A stretch of DNA of 64,000 bases, taken from the NCBI GenBank assembly GCA_009767595.1, contig VSDK01007127.1, positions 373,658 to 437,657 of the forward strand. The letters are read 5' to 3'. Of this stretch, positions 1 through 14,246 are shown piece by piece. Source of the stretch: Symbiodinium kawagutii. Taxonomy: Eukaryota; Sar; Dinophyceae; Suessiales; Symbiodiniaceae. Position numbers and translations under genes: made by a program. The notes under the pieces are model-generated. The model worked only from the letters and a program-made list of their open reading frames with translations, was not told the DNA's origin and ran no database searches. Positions within the stretch are counted from its first letter, which is position 1. Each line of letters begins with the position of its first letter.

Positions 1-410
1 GGATATCTCAGAATTGCAAACCCCAAAACTGGTTGGTTCATTACTAGACATGACTCATGCAATGTTGTTATGTTAATGGTTGTTGGTTAGGATGATTTGG
101 GGGGCCCCCGATTTTTGAGAAACCACCATTTGATAACAAGGCCAGCATCGGCCTGCAGCCTGGCTCAGCCTGGCCATCTTCACCTTCCATGGCCTTCCAC
201 GGCCCCGCCTGCGTGTTCCAAGAAGCGTCTCCAAGTGCGCTGAATCTGCGGGGCCAACGGAGATTCGGGGGCCAGGGATGGCCATGGGCAACCATCCCCG
301 CGGCCCAACCCAGGTGACGTGCACTAAGGCGTTGTGATGCGTGGTGGGACTGTCTGTCATTGTCTGTCCACCAGTTTGTGTGCCGAGATTGCGGAGAAAT
401 TTAGAGAAAT

Positions 411-560
411 GTAGAACCATTCTGAGCCGTTCTTAAGAAGAGTGGTGACCCAAATGCATGCCCGCTGCCAGACTTCTCCAACCTCCTGGGTGATGTCTGA
501 TGGAAACTTCACACGGTCTAGCCCTTGATCGAAGACCATTTTGTACTTGTCCAACACCTC
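411..560 (-). CDS. Possible exon, unrecognised
   Basis: After the acceptor TGCCAG the minus strand reads DEVLDKYKMVFDQGLDRVKF and then PSDITQEVGEVWQRACIW before the frame degenerates. Composition is coding-like, but the donor is unclear. Confidence 0.35.
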
Positions 561-1696
561 ATCCTGGCAGACGCATCAACACCACTGAAGCCTGAGCTCA
601 GTGGAGAGCTTTGCCCCTGGTTAAGCTAGAAAGTCTCCGATAAAATCATCTGAGAATGCCTGAGGTTTCCAGATTGCCAAATGTGCCCCTGTTAATGTTA
701 GGTTGCAACCCCTGCTTCGTGGTTTTCTGCAGAGTCATGGCATGGCCTCGATCAAGCTGAGCTTCGAAAACATGGCTGCCAATCAATAAGTTGAAGAACA
801 CAGTGACTAAACAGGATTCCAAGAAAAAACAATGATAAACCAATATAATATTATAGCTACCACCATAAGCGCATACATCAAAGACAAACGACGAAGACTC
901 TAAGACTTGAATTCTCCCTTCAGCCAAGTTTTTACATAACGATTGGAGCGAAAGCCAATGGAACTCCAATTCCAGCCATCAAGAACTGGGCTTCCCCGAA
1001 CTTCGGAACCTCCCAAAACTACCATGGCTTCACCGCGGTTCCATGCGGTTCCATGCGGTTCCTGCGCCACCGTCTCACCATGGACGCTGTTCTCGCCATC
1101 GCCAACGTCGGAACTCTCTCCATCATCTTCCGCCTCAGCCTCAGCTGGGATGCCCAGGGATGCCGCCAGGTCTCGTCCCAGGTCGAGATGCCGGTCCCAA
1201 GCAGCTTGTGATGGTGGGTCCACAAAATTGGGGACCCCCTAAAAGGATCCAAATGTGTGGATCACTAGTGAGATTATGCAAGATTAACTAATTAAAAAAA
1301 CACGATTTGGGGGATCCCAATGTCGGCAAATGCTGACTCATGTCAACTGGCCATGATATCTAAAATAAAGGATGGCCAGCCAAACTCAATGCAGGCTCGA
1401 GATGGCAATCACCTGCCACCCCGGCCTCACCTTTGACCAGAGTGCTGGCGGTGGCAAAGACATTTTGTAAATCGCGACAACTTGATCCTGGGTACCCCAA
1501 GCTCCCAAACTATTGGGGTGAACAGAAATTCCGATTCCTATCCTGGACTGCACTTGACAGCAAACTCATTGACAATGAGCAAACCCTTCCAGGAACTACC
1601 TTGGATTCCACCAAGCTATTTACCTGGTGTTTGCATGTATTCAATGATGTTCTATGGCTCGCAAAGCCAATGATGTTCTACGGCTTGCAAAGCCAC

Positions 1697-1837
1697 CTGA
1701 ACATCTTCGGTCTCCTCCTCCACGTCTTCCAAGATCTCAGTCTCTTCTTCAAGGTCTTCGGCCATGGCACAGATCTCTGGCGCTACTTCCTTCAGAAGAG
1801 CTTTGGCCGTTGAAACACTCGCGGTTGTTGGAAACCG
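1697..1837 (-). CDS. Acidic exon of an unrecognised gene
   Basis: This segment is exactly 47 codons between TTCGCAG and GTGGCT. It encodes TAKALLKEVAPEICAMAEDL followed by a Glu-rich run (EEETEILEDVEEETEDVQ). Another frame is also partly open. A charged helical segment is likely; function unknown. Confidence 0.45.
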
Positions 1838-2065
1838 CTGCGAATAGCTTGAGCCAAGGCGGAAGCAGCCGTTGCAATCGGGCCAACCATTGGATTCGAT
1901 GGTTGGTGGTAACATGTGCCAAACAATAACTAATAATGGTTGTAAATGATTGATGGCTAATGGCAAACTATGGATAATCATGATGATAAGCGATAAACAA
2001 GCTGCAAACCACCCCACCAACCAAAAACCATTCAACCAACCAACCAACTGACCGACCAAACCTAT

Positions 2066-2332
2066 CTACCTACCCTGTTCCGGCCAAACGAAAACGACGA
2101 AAACAATGATGCTTGCAAGACTTCCGAGCTGCGTGCATGCACATGCTCTCCAGAAACCCGCGAAGGATTTGAGGACTGACCCCTGCAACAACTCCGTAAT
2201 CCAGGCACAATAAGTAGCCCGGTAGTCCCAGCATAATTGGCCCAACAAACCCCATAGGCCATTTTTCATCACCAAGGCATCAGACCCCGAGGCACCATCC
2301 AAGGCGGGCCCCAGGTGACGCATGAGGTCCAA
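2066..2332 (-). CDS. Possible hydrophobic exon, frame uncertain
   Basis: Two overlapping minus frames are open. One encodes NGLWGLLGQLCWDYRATYC and the other MGFVGPIMLGLPGYLLCL. One is probably a membrane-span exon; I cannot decide which. Confidence 0.33.
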   Translation of the reverse strand: MDLMRHLGPALDGASGSDALVMKNGLWGLLGQLCWDYRATYCAWITELLQGSVLKSFAGFWRACACTQLGSLASIIVFVVFVWPEQGR

Positions 2333-2339
2333 AGAGCGT

Positions 2340-5300
2340 GGAATGACACCTGGGGCCGTGGGTTTTTCTCGGAAAATCTACAGGAAAATCTACAGCGAAG
2401 GTGGGCGAGGCAATGGTTATAATCAATGGCTGGTGCTGAATAACAAATAAGTACTTATATACTATAACAAACAGGATTGTAACCACATATGATCACTATG
2501 ACTGGATAATCATACTGTTGATTCTGCTGGGGAACAATGGTTCCTAATTCTGGTTAAGAACTGGGAATGATGACCCACAAAGGATGACTGAATGGCTTAA
2601 TAAGCATCAATTGGAGGTGGATTTCCAGCCGTCAAACCATCAGGAGCTGGTGGTTTTCAACTACCCATCATCTCGAGAGAAATGCTTCAAGGCACCAAGG
2701 AAATGGTGGCATGGTGCCTGGTCGCAAAGCAATGTGACCGCTCCATACACAGGCACATACTGAATCATACACTGATAGTTGATGCAAATTCTTGGGTGTA
2801 AACCACCAGGGGTTCATTGCCAAACCACAACGATGGTACACCTTGAGTTGTCATGTTGTGCCAGGTGGCGCAGCCTGGGAAAGAAAAGCCACACCGTTGC
2901 CATCCAAACTGATACTTCGGCTGAATGATTGGCAAATGATGCTGCATAACCAGCAGTAGTTAGGGAATTAGCTCCATTTCATTCATGCAAATGGTGGGTT
3001 GAGCTGCGGGGGTAGCCGTATGTCTGCACTACTCCGTCTTACCAGTCTACGGTCTCATCCCGTTATCTGATGTTATCTGGTCAGAGACCAATCCTCACAC
3101 ACTACAGGGCCGAAGACGACGCCTAAGCCCACATTGCATGTGTTCTAGCATTTGGTTAGGGCACCTGTGTTGGCTCTGTAGCTCCTCCGGGCCATAGAAA
3201 TACCCCTGGCTCCTTTGCTCCTTCCCAAGCACCAGCCAGTTTTTCAGAAATAAATTGACTGCATTCCCAGCACCTGCCATGGCATGCTTACCGTGTTTTA
3301 CATACGTCGCAGAATCGTGCAGAAAGACAGTTTTCTTGAACGGAACTGTAGCAAGTAGTCATCAAATACCATCAATGTCAAGGTGATATAGACAGAGTAT
3401 GAACAAGTAAGTGCCCATCGATGAGGAATTTCACTTCATGGGTGATCCCAACTCCAGCAACAAAGTATGCAGCATGCCCCCGTTTTGCCATTAGATAGCC
3501 ATTAGCAAAAAATGATTTTTCCGCACTGGACACTCCTTGGTTTGCTCCATTGCTGGTGCTGAGCATTATCTATTGCTGGTAATGGCTTGTAGTCAAGGTT
3601 GCTGGGTAAGCTAGTTCATACCTCTTAGCTGCGTAGGTCACATGAGTTAATCAAAGCTACATAGCTGCAGCCCCATAGTCTTTGACAATCTGCGGCGGAG
3701 CTTCGGTAAGTGTCTGGCTCCAAAATCCCTGGCAAGAAGAGCCTTGGAACAGGCCGGACTGCCGGCGGTCGATCTTTCAACTACCACAACTAGACAGACT
3801 AGACATGGGCACCACTCTGCCGCACACAACGCATTGGCTTGACATCATGGGTTTCTTGAAGCTTTAGGAAGCTGCTTGCAAGTTCTAATTCACCATAATC
3901 ACCCAAAGTACCATCATCCAACCCAACAAGTTGCTGTTGGTACCATCCATAAAGACAACTTGCAAGTACTATCTGCAACCATCCTCCAACCCTGGGCCCT
4001 ACCGCTTCGCAGTGCAACGGCTGCGGCTGCCCCTTGGCGCGGCGTTGCTGAGCCAAGGCACTGTTTCAGCAGGGTGCCTTGGCGCGAACTCGAGTCGTAT
4101 GGAGGATCGCCATGGTGAACCAATGCGTGGCCGCGTGGCCCCCTTCATGTCCATGATAAGCCAAAGCATCGGTGATGGCTCATAGCAGCTGATGGTTCAA
4201 CAACGATGTTGCTTGAAATTGTTTGTTCAGCTTGGTTGATGTTGATGTTAGCTTGAGATGGATACGGGAAGGTTGATATAGGATGTGATTTGTCAGCCAT
4301 GCCGTGCCTCTACACAACTCGTTGCCAAGCGCCGCATCCCCCCGAGTGCCCCCGTTGCGAGCCAGTGCAGCGAGGTGCTCTCCCGGTCACCAATCTCAAA
4401 GAAGAATGACGTGGTCACCTTGATGATCCAATGGTGACCAGGTGTCATGTGGCAATGGGTCAATATTAACCATCAATAATGGCTTATAATGACCAACCAA
4501 ATCATAGGGAAAACAATGGTTAATGATAGGGGGAACCAGGGGTACAGGGTTTTACCCACAACCATGTAGCACTTAGAAACTCAATCAATGAATAAATGAA
4601 AAACAAACTAACAGACCAAGAGTTTCTGTCATGTAGTCTATACGGTTCAAAAATAATAAACCGATGAATCAATCAACGGAAAAATGACAAAATATGACAA
4701 ATGAACGGATATAAATAAATATACATATATATATATATATGTACATTTACACATATAACATATGTCTATCATACACTCAAAAATACCACATAAATCAATA
4801 AATGAATATACAAGTAATTACAAGTATAGATGTCTACATGTATCTATGCATGCAGTCAGCCAACAAGTCACCAATCACAAGTGACTTCAATGGGGAGCCC
4901 CATGTTGGGGCCAGGCCCTGAAGCGTCACAGCTTAGATTCCTCAGCGGCTTCCAGGAGCCATGGTTGATGATGAAGGCCGCCTGTCATGTAGTCATTCCG
5001 AAGCCTGGCTTAGTAGTAGTAGGTTCATGACATGATCTGGAAACATCGAATTCATGTATGTTCATGTATGCTCATGAGTCATTAATTACTGGGTATCGTT
5101 CATGTCATGTTCATGTCGTCATTACTGGCTATGTCATGTCATAGATTTCATGTGTTCACGACCTCAGAACATGTTTTTACCCTAAGAAGCCTTGGTTTCA
5201 CGAAGGGGATTAATCCACCAAAAGGGATCAAGTCCCTTGTTTTCATTTTGATGGAATGAGCAAGGATCATTACCAACCAATAGAACTGATTGGAATCCTA

Positions 5301-6110
5301 GATTCGTGACCCGGGAGTGTACCAGCGGTCCAAGGGCCTTGCTTCCCTTGCTACATCACCAGTGGTAAGCATGGCACACCACTACAGTAAGCATTATCTC
5401 TTAAGAAATTCTAATTGGGCCCAAGCTGAAATTTGAAGGTCGGCGACGAATGAAACTGCTCTGGAATGTTGTAATCGAAAATGGCATGGCTCCAAAAAGA
5501 ATCACTGTCACTACTCATTAGAATTCAGCAGTTGAACCTGTGCATACCTGTGGCCGAGATACAAAAGGAAAGGATTCCTCGCTATTCACATTCTGCGTGA
5601 CTGTCTGCTGGTTCCTGCCGTGCTGCGGGGTGACGATTGGCTCGACTCGTCGCCGTGTTGCCACTTCGCGTGGCAGTCACATTCAACAACCGATGCTCCC
5701 CTGTCTGCCATTTCTGCTACCATGGTGTTGCACTGATAAATTGAGCAAAATCGACAGGCGATCCCAAAAAAACATGAGAGAAACCAAATGAACCCACTTG
5801 AGGCTCTCGGAACAACTTGAGGCTTACGGGGAAATGGGGTCGGTTCACACAGGCAAAAGCATCAAAAAAGAAGTGGACCAACTGCGCGCGCAGGGCCGCA
5901 GCTGTGACAACGCAAAGATCAAGAGAGAATCAGAGAGCAGAAAGGAGGTCAAGGGCACAAAAACCTGGACAGAAAAGATGTGAGAAACAGATTTACAGAC
6001 AGGTCAAGTTACAGAGGCAAGACCCGGCCCACGGGCATCCTCGGGCCATGAAAATCATTTTGAAAAAGTCTTGCCAGGTGGGAGCAGTGTTTTTTTGAGA
6101 CATGCTGAAG
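2340..6110. other. Repeat-rich region without supported genes
   Basis: Low-complexity DNA with recurring ACCATC/GATGGT words and a copy of the dispersed GTTAATGATAGGGGGAACC repeat near 4510-4563. Short frames at 3095-3280 and 3647-3829 look partly coding but have no clear borders. 5800-6000 is purine-rich. Confidence 0.6.
4720..4745. repeat. (TA)n microsatellite
   Basis: Short AT-dinucleotide run. Similar runs occur at 7683-7700 and 9590-9625. Confidence 0.85.
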
Positions 6111-6117
6111 AGATTAC

Positions 6118-6256
6118 CTTGTGAAAAACAGAGCTCAACTCCATCTGGCAGTTTTTCGACGCGATCATTGATCACCTGCTCCAAGGTTCTTCGCCTTGTG
6201 AAGACCAACACGACGAACAAATCCCTCCATGCTTGAAGGCAAATCACGAGCTTGTT
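6118..6256 (-). CDS. Exon of an unrecognised gene (AG/GT bordered)
   Basis: This 139 nt segment follows TTCAACAG and ends before GTAATC. It encodes NKLVICLQAWRDLFVVLVFT and then RRRTLEQVINDRVEKLPDGV. The hydrophobic-then-charged pattern and clean borders support an exon. The family was not recognised. Confidence 0.5.
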
Positions 6257-6259
6257 CTG

Positions 6260-9200
6260 TTGAACTAGTGATAACTTATCATGCTTGTCAATATGGATCT
6301 GACATAAACCACCATCAATCACCATCAAACCTTTCCAAGCATCACATCATCAACCCCAATCAAGTATTCTCAACGATCATTTGTCAGCCTCGACATTTCT
6401 TAAACGCTCCTAATCCATTAACGATTCACCATAGTCAAACATGAGAATCATGGAGCCATTTTTTCACAATCATCCCCAGCACAATTCTTCGTAATTGAGT
6501 GGTTAATCTCCCAACCCAACCACCAACCCAACCCTAACCCAAGCCTGACCCCACCCTAACCCAAGCCCAACCCAACCAACCCGCCCCAACCCATCCCTGC
6601 GTCCTGTGGACGATCTGCAGCTCCGCACCATAGCCATGGCCATCGATGAAGTGCTCTGAGGGCATCTTCAGCTGAAGCTGTGCTACCTACAAAGGAACCA
6701 GCTGCGAAAAGGTGAAGAACTGGCGGTTATGGCTATGGGTTAACATTAACCAACTGATAATGGTCATAATGGTCAATGGTTTCAGTAGGTGGTAATAGTT
6801 AATAATAGGGGGTTTCTACCAATAACAGAGGTATAACAAGGAACAATAGCAGGGGGCTTCTACCAATGGTTTCAGTAGGTGGTAATGGTTCATAGGGGAT
6901 AACAACTAGCAACTACAGGGGATGTCCAGCTATATATGGGACAGTCTGTGCACCCCCCCCCTCCCCCCCCTCCATGGTATGGTAGTATATGTAGTTAGTA
7001 AGTATATATAAATACCCCTCCCCCCCCTGTGGTGTGGTGGTGGGGTCTGGTGGTGGTAGCTAAGCAGTGTATAATTAGTATGTAAATAAATATAAGAACC
7101 CCTCCCCCCCCCTGTGGTGTGGTGGTGGGGTCTGGTGGTGGTAGCTAAGCAGTTTATAGTTAGTATGTAAATAAAAATAAGAACCCCCCCCCTGTGGTGT
7201 GGTGGTGGGGTGTGGTGGTGGAGCTAGGTAGTGTATAGCTAGTATATAAATATACACATAAGTACCCCTCCCCCCCTGTGGTGTGGTGGTGGGGTGTCCC
7301 CTGTGGTGTGGTGGTGGTAGCTAAGTTGTGTATAGGTAGTATATGAATATGAATAAATTTGAGTTTTGTATTTAGGCCCTACGCAAATTATGCAGATAGT
7401 ATATAGGTGGTATATCAGTATTGTATAGATATAGAGGCAATATTTAAGTAGTACATCACTAGTTATAACAAATATATGTGTAGCACATAGGTGGTATATG
7501 GTAATATATAGGTAGTCACTACGAGGGTGGGTAGGTGAGTATGTGGAGATTTGTAGTGCGTGGATACTATATAGGTAGTCTCGAGGTAGTTGATGAATAG
7601 GTACGTAGTATGTAAAGCCTCCAAATGCTGCACGTGGCCTGCAAATGGGAGGATCAGGCTCCAAAATGCTGCAAATAGCATACGATATATATATATATGT
7701 GTAGCAATAAATAAATATATAGATATTCATGCATATATATTCATTTATATATATACACATATGTATACATATTTATGGTATATATATCCTACGAATGATT
7801 TTGTTTAAACCTGTAAAGCTGCATGTGTTTGGGGGGGTGGACCGCCGGCGGACTGACGCATTTATGGCGAGCTGGGTCAAGCAGTTCACCAACCAATTTC
7901 ATGGGGGTTAAGTTCACCAACAATTTCATAAACAAGAGAATGTTTCATGATGGGGAACCAGGGGGACTAAGGGTGTTGACTCACAGCCTTATCAGTTACG
8001 TTTATTTAAAAATTGTTGCCATTAACACATTAAATATTCATTTACTAATGTAGATCATTTACAAGTTTTCCGTCTTTTAATGCATCTCACTTTTATAAAT
8101 GAACTATTTCGTATAATCATCTAGTAGTTAATGGCTAATCTGTTTAACGTGCCAATAACCAGTTGATACCGTCAATTCATAAGCGTTGATTCAGTAGTCC
8201 ATTCATCAAGGTTAACACTTCGTTGACGTCAAAGGTGCTACTTGCGGTGGGTCCCGTTCAGCAGCCATAGCCGTTGGGTTAGTTCACTAGGGGAACTACC
8301 AGTTATAGTAGAGATAACTAGCTTGTTAGATGGCCTTAAAAACCAAGTTATACCTAGGGGGGCCCACCTGGTGGGAGTCAAAAAATGACAGTTAAGTAAT
8401 TATGGCTGCTGGCAATTAAACACTTAAGTAGTCAACTAATCGGAAAGCTGCTCTAGGTCAAAGAAAGCAGTTCAGTAAGTAGTTAATAGTCATCCAGCAA
8501 TTTTTAAACACCAGTTATTGCCTTCTTGTTTAATTACTGTGAATCCCAAGTTCAATGACACGGTTGAGTCGAAATTGAATAACTAAGCCAATCACTAAGT
8601 CAAAGAGTTATGAGTCAATTGATAAAATTTAAGTAGATTTTAGCTGTTCTCAATCATACACTTCAATAGTCCATTAATACACTAACCGTTTAGTAGCCAA
8701 TAGTTCATCACAAGTAAATATGAGTTTTGCATTGAGTATCATTCAGAATTTTCAGCTGCTACTCATTTAAAAAGCCAGCAATAATTACCACTGTTAACAA
8801 TAGTTCATACATGTTTGTATATGCTTATAGTAGTCAACAATGGTTGATATTGTATAATTGACTTTAGTTCAAGTACTGATAACTGATAGCATTGGATTGG
8901 CTGCGTGAAGTGCCATACTTGATGACATTGGCTCTATTTAGTTGGCTAGCTAGCCATTGGCTAGGTACGGGTCATTGACTATGATCAACACTTGTCAATA
9001 ACAGTTCGTAAGAGCCAATAATAGTTGACAATAGCTAGTCATGATTAACCATTGTAAGATCAATTGAACAGTGAATGGCGGCTAGTAACAGTACTACTGA
9101 TACTTTATGATAGTTGGCTAATTGGCAATTTACCCGTTCATGATAAGGGGGGATCATCACAGTTGACAAATTAAAGATTGATCATGGCCAATGAGGCTTG

Positions 9201-11430
9201 ATTCTTGGGTTCTTAGGTTCACAATGGCAACCGAATAAGGCTTTTTCCCCACTACTTTTCCAAATCTTTAGCAGCTATGACTGCACCCGGATTGGTTGAA
9301 CAATGTATGGCATGCAGAACTGCGTCCTGTTCGTAAACACATAGGATTCATTGATCTTAGTAACTATCATTGATCATTTTTGACCATAAACTCCACTATG
9401 CATCATCGAGATTATTAAGTTATGATTTATGATCAAGCTTCCACTAACCATCAATAGCCCATCCATGTGGCGCTGAGATCGTTGCTGGGCCAACGAATCA
9501 GCTGATAGACAACTGGCAATCACGAAGACCCGGTACCCCGCTGCCATTGTAGATCGATGTATCAACAACTTGCAGGGATCTATGATGGTATACATATATA
9601 TATATATATAAATATATATGTATATGTGCTACTGCTAATGAACTAATGATGTAACTCAGTTGGTACATGTTCATAGATAGGGATCAGGAACCAAACGAAC
9701 CTCCATCTTGTAGTCATTAACTATTCCCTCTGACTGGTGAAGCATGAGAGAGAACCAGCTTACTTTTCTGTGCTCGTTATGACTTCATTAGGGTCAACGA
9801 TTGCGATATGACAACAAGAGTTGCTTGTGGCTGATAATTGAAAGTAAATTTTAAATAGTGACTTTTTCCATCGCCGTCCCGAAGATTCAGCTGGGCAGTG
9901 GTTGGTAGTTAATCATTCACCTGTTTCTTTCAGAATTCAGCTGGCTTGAATGTCGAATGACAGAACGTCGCAAGTCCAACAATTGTCAGGCTTCAATGTT
10001 CCTCTCAGGCTTCACGTTCTAACCTAACTTCGAACCGGGCTAGGTTTCGAAACGATTTTGAGATTACTTCAGGATCAGGACTTGATGCGCAAAGGCATTG
10101 AACTGCTAGGTGATTGGTTGTCATCGCTAGTTGGTCGGAGGTTGGCGAATGCCCAGGTAGCGTTTTTTGCCCAGCTGTCGAGATGGAAATGCAGCATCCA
10201 GAAATTCCCAAGGGACTGCGGGTGCCAAGCATGGAGGCACTCCGACAAAGTGAAACGTGACAACTATTGGTGAAATTGTCTAGAAAATTAGATCTCACAA
10301 TATTGAAACATCTCGCAACAGCCTCAAACCAGCAAACTGGTTGAAACCGACACATCACACAAATCCCGTTGCAAACTAACAATACCCAACAGCCATCGGT
10401 CCTGCTCCGAGTGGGTTGCTAGGTGGTTGACGGGCAAATGATTGATAGTCAACTTGCTGATGGATCGACAAATTGATGATGGTTTCCACAAGATGGATTG
10501 CACCGCTCTGCAGTGGCACACTGAACCAACTGCAGTTGTTTGATCTGTGGTCGTTGATTGGTGGCGGTTGCTTCACAATATGAGCGTTTCTCAAAAGTAG
10601 GGAAACCCGAAAGTGGGTGATTTGAAGTACTGCATTCCAACAATCATTCCAACAATGGTATATTTGCTAATATCTCATCATCAAAATGCGTTAATGTTGG
10701 ATGATTTCGGAGTACCCCCATTTTCAGAAACCATCAAATACCGAAAAGGTGACAGCTCTGGTGGCACATCTGCCCCGCCGAATCCAACCCGCGCCTGCCA
10801 GAACTGCGGGAAGCCATCCTTCCAAGGGCTGAACGGTTGGGCGTGTCAAACAGCTAACAGCTTCCCAGTTCGAGCAATAACCAGTTTGACGAGGTGTTAG
10901 TCATGGAAAAAAAGTCTTACTGGTAGTGGCCAAGCAATGCCTTTCAGAATGATTTTTTTCGGTATTGTGTCCCATCTAGGTATAGAATCGTCGAAACTCT
11001 TTGATACTGGGAGATCATTGTTTACGAAACCTATAGTTGATGGTACCCCATTAGCTATTGATGAACTGAATAAATTGCAGGGTCCTTTCTTTAGAGCTGG
11101 ATTTTTCAAATGTCACTGATCATCTATCACGAAAATCATCACATATGCAGCTGCACCGTTTTGACATATCTTAGATTGACATAGATTGACCATACCTGCG
11201 TCAGCATTTTCAAGTAGCAAGCGCTTGTTTTCCACAGCAACCCCACGGGTGGGAAATAGTCTTTGACTATGACCGCCAATGACCCAGAGTGACCACGACT
11301 ATTGTCGATGCCACATGAAGCCAGAACTGGCAGAACTGCCGGGCAAACTCCATTCACACAGCAGCCTGAAACACGTGTTATGGGCCATGCCCCTAGGAAG
11401 ATATGTGGGAAGATATGTGGTAACCATTGG
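6260..11430. other. AT-rich, repeat-dominated region without supported genes
   Basis: Contains CCCTAACCC-like degenerate runs (6500-6600), the 84 bp minisatellite, TA-rich DNA (7680-7790) and long AT-rich unique sequence (8000-9900). Frames near 10060-10260 are open on both strands and cannot be assigned. Confidence 0.6.
7014..7350. repeat. Minisatellite, about 84 bp unit, 4 copies
   Basis: Units combine a C-rich run, ctgtggtgtggtggtggggt, a tagctaagcagt segment and an AT-rich tail. Unit starts lie near 7014, 7098, 7183 and 7264. The last unit has an internal duplication of the ctgtggtgtggtgg part. Confidence 0.85.
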
Positions 11431-11799
11431 CTACCTAAAGAGTTTGGACAGTATAGCAAAAGATACTACTGCAAAGTAGTAAGACATCTTTTGAGCACTG
11501 GGAACTGTGAGTTGTGCACCTCTCAAATAGAAACCTGCCCTGCTTTGATTGATGTACTGCACGGCGTACTGGCGTTCCAGATCCATCCATTCATCAGCTT
11601 TGCCTTGCACATGGAGGCTGCCTGTTCCAGGGGTTCCAAGCTGCACATTCCTTCCGTGTCCTCCCCTAAGATGCGCATGGTTTGTGAATGTTGCCCCCCA
11701 CCACATATATGTTGCAAGATGTGATGACAAGGACGCATTCATCCTGATGTCGAATCATTTGTATTCATTTGTGCTATCAAACCATTCGAGAATGCAGCT

Positions 11800-13258
11800 A
11801 TGCTCCGTCACCCAGCCGGTTCCCACCTGACTCCCGAAACTTCCACGAGTTCACTAAGGGCGCCACGCGGCTCGCACTCTCCGTCACCTCGGCGGAACGA
11901 AGGATGGTATAGAGGAAGAACAAGATCAGCGGATAGAACATGGACAACCACTCGGCCACCTTCTCCAATGCGACCTCTGGACTTAACACCACCTGCTCGG
12001 CCAACAGGGCCACAGAGGCCAGACAGCATAAGCCCATCGCCAGCAGGGAATCGCTCATCTTGCACGAGACTTGCCGAAGGGTGGCCTGCAGGACGTTCCA
12101 TTCGTCCAAAGCCTGGCACAGAAATTCGTCCAACAGTTGAGGTTCGTTCTTTGGGGGGCATGACTCACCAAAAGAACTTCACAAATGCCAACAAATAGAC
12201 CCATGATTATCCATGATTAGCTTATCTATCAATGTTTATCAAGGTCACTAACACTGGTATCTTCGCCAAACTTGTCCGCGCCCGCCTCTTCAATGTCTAG
12301 ATCTTCGAAAAATCGGGCAGTGAAGCTGCCCAGGGCTAGCTCGAAGCCGCCCACCACATGCAACATGGTGTAGCACAACATCAGGTACCGAGTTACCATC
12401 AGCCAGAAGACCCATGGTATGACCGCCGTCTGAAAGCCTTGTTCTCCCAGCAATGCTCCTCCAACTGGTTGGCCGAAGGCGAAGCCGATCAGCGCTCTGA
12501 GCAAAGCCATGAGCGGGATGACAGACAGCGTCTCAATGAAACCTTGTTGGTCACACAACCTCCCACAACGCACCCCCCAAAAAAAGCTAAAAAAGTCTCG
12601 TCGTAGATACATGATGATAGATGTAGATACCGTCCCTTTTGACAACAAGCGCCCAGACTGCACGTGAAAGTAGACAATCTTGAGAAACCAACGCCCAGGA
12701 GCGTCTTTTGGACAACTTTTGCCAGTCTGCCATGTAGCCCCGGTCTTCTGCATATTCATCCAGTTGTTGGTCTTTGGGTCCCAAAACAGATTCCAGCTCA
12801 TGGCACCTCAAGCTCCAACTGGCAAAGGAAACACCAAGCTGCAGCAGGCACAATGTCAAGACAACCGTGATGTGCCACCGCGACTCGCAGGCTGCCATAA
12901 AAAGTAAGGGAGCAGTCAAAGCCAAAGGGACGATGGCATAGCTGAAGAAACCATAAAGCCTGGACACCAGGCCCTGGTCAAAAGGCAAATGACCCACCAG
13001 GCACAGCAGAAATCGTGCCATGCACGGAAAGGCTGAGCGGCACTGTTTGGCATTGGCACTGGCGGAAACGTCGCTCTGCCGAAGCTGGTCCAGCCATCCG
13101 GCATTCCCCACAACTACCGGGTGCACCTTCACCAAGCTGCGGGTAGTGCGCACCTGAAGGGCCACGGGGGTCATGGAGGTCTTACCCTTTGGACATCTAC
13201 ATTTGCCCAACTTCAAGAATGTCTTTAGAGCTGGAGATGGCTGAAAATCCGAAATCAA
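11800..13258 (-). CDS. Multi-span membrane protein gene, at least three exons (hypothetical)
   Basis: Three successive open segments in different minus frames look like exons of one gene. Segment 1 (about 13258-12690) has two membrane spans, around FFSYAIVPLALTAPLLFMA and ITVVLTLCLLQLGVSF, then a charged stretch (GPKDQQLDEYAEDRGYMADW). Segment 2 (about 12552-12240) begins after an AACAAG acceptor with GFIETLSVIPLMALLRAL, has a second span around IPWVFWLMVTRYLMLCYTML, and an acidic end. Segment 3 (about 12150-11800) has spans around LLAMGLCCLASVALLAEQVV and MFYPLILFFLYTIL. This makes about six hydrophobic helices. I do not recognise the family; a transporter or channel subunit is possible. Exact splice points are unsure, and a further exon may lie near 11500-11640 (a frame containing KADEWMDLERQYA). 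Confidence 0.58.
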
Positions 13259-14246
13259 CTAGTCCGCCTGGAGCTGCCCACCATTGCCCATCATTGTCCA
13301 CCATCCACCCTGATCCAACCCCGATCCGCCCTGCACCTTGACGTTGCCACTTTCGGTCCCTTGATGAGCGGCCATAGTGCCCGACTCATGCCCTGATCTG
13401 TCCAAAATTGGCACAGAAGCTTTTCGGCTTCGGGTCCTCCCCGGATGAGTTCCCCCACGTTGGCGTTCTCCCATTGAATTGACATACAACCAGCAAAGGA
13501 AAGCGCCAGCAAAGAAAAAACAGCAAACAAATAAGCAGCAGAGAACACACTGGACAAAAATATCTGCCAAAGCCAACCACCAGAGACCACATACATGACC
13601 AAATGCACAGCTAGGAAAAAGAATAGAAAGCACACACAAACACACACCAGCGGAGAAAAAAACACCAGTGGGAAAATGTGTTTTTTAATCCAAGGAAAAC
13701 ACCAGAAGAGAAAGCACCAGTCCACAAAAACAGAAGCAGAACAAGCAAAAACACAAGCAGAGAAAACACTTACATATCCCCGACATGGCCCCAAGATGCC
13801 TCAACCTAGCCCAAAGAAAGCAGATAACAACATCAGCAATGAAACGCCAGCAGAGGGATCATCAGCAGAGACAGAAGATCGACAAATTGAGGCAGAGATA
13901 AATACAAACAGAATTAAACATATTTTACATGCATGGACAATCAGAGCCCCCACATGCCCCCAAGTTAGCCCCCCCATCAACGGAGCCTAAAGAAAGCCGT
14001 CCAGGGAAACCCCGAAAAAAGACTATTGCCCATTTTGTACCGCAAAGAAAGGGGTGCCACCCGAGCGAATGGCCAAGCAGGGCATTGCGATATAACAAAG
14101 ATCTCCCGTCACAAAATGATGATCCCGATAGTTCAGTACGTCCGGATCCAAATTGACAAACCGCCCCCGGTTTGCCTTGAATAGGCGGTGATCTAATCCA
14201 AATTTGATTGGCTCATTAACTGGATCCAACACTAGCCGCATCAACA

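Noticed and set aside
6500-6600. CCCTAACCC runs as telomere
   Set aside because: Too degenerate and mixed with CCCAACCC words.
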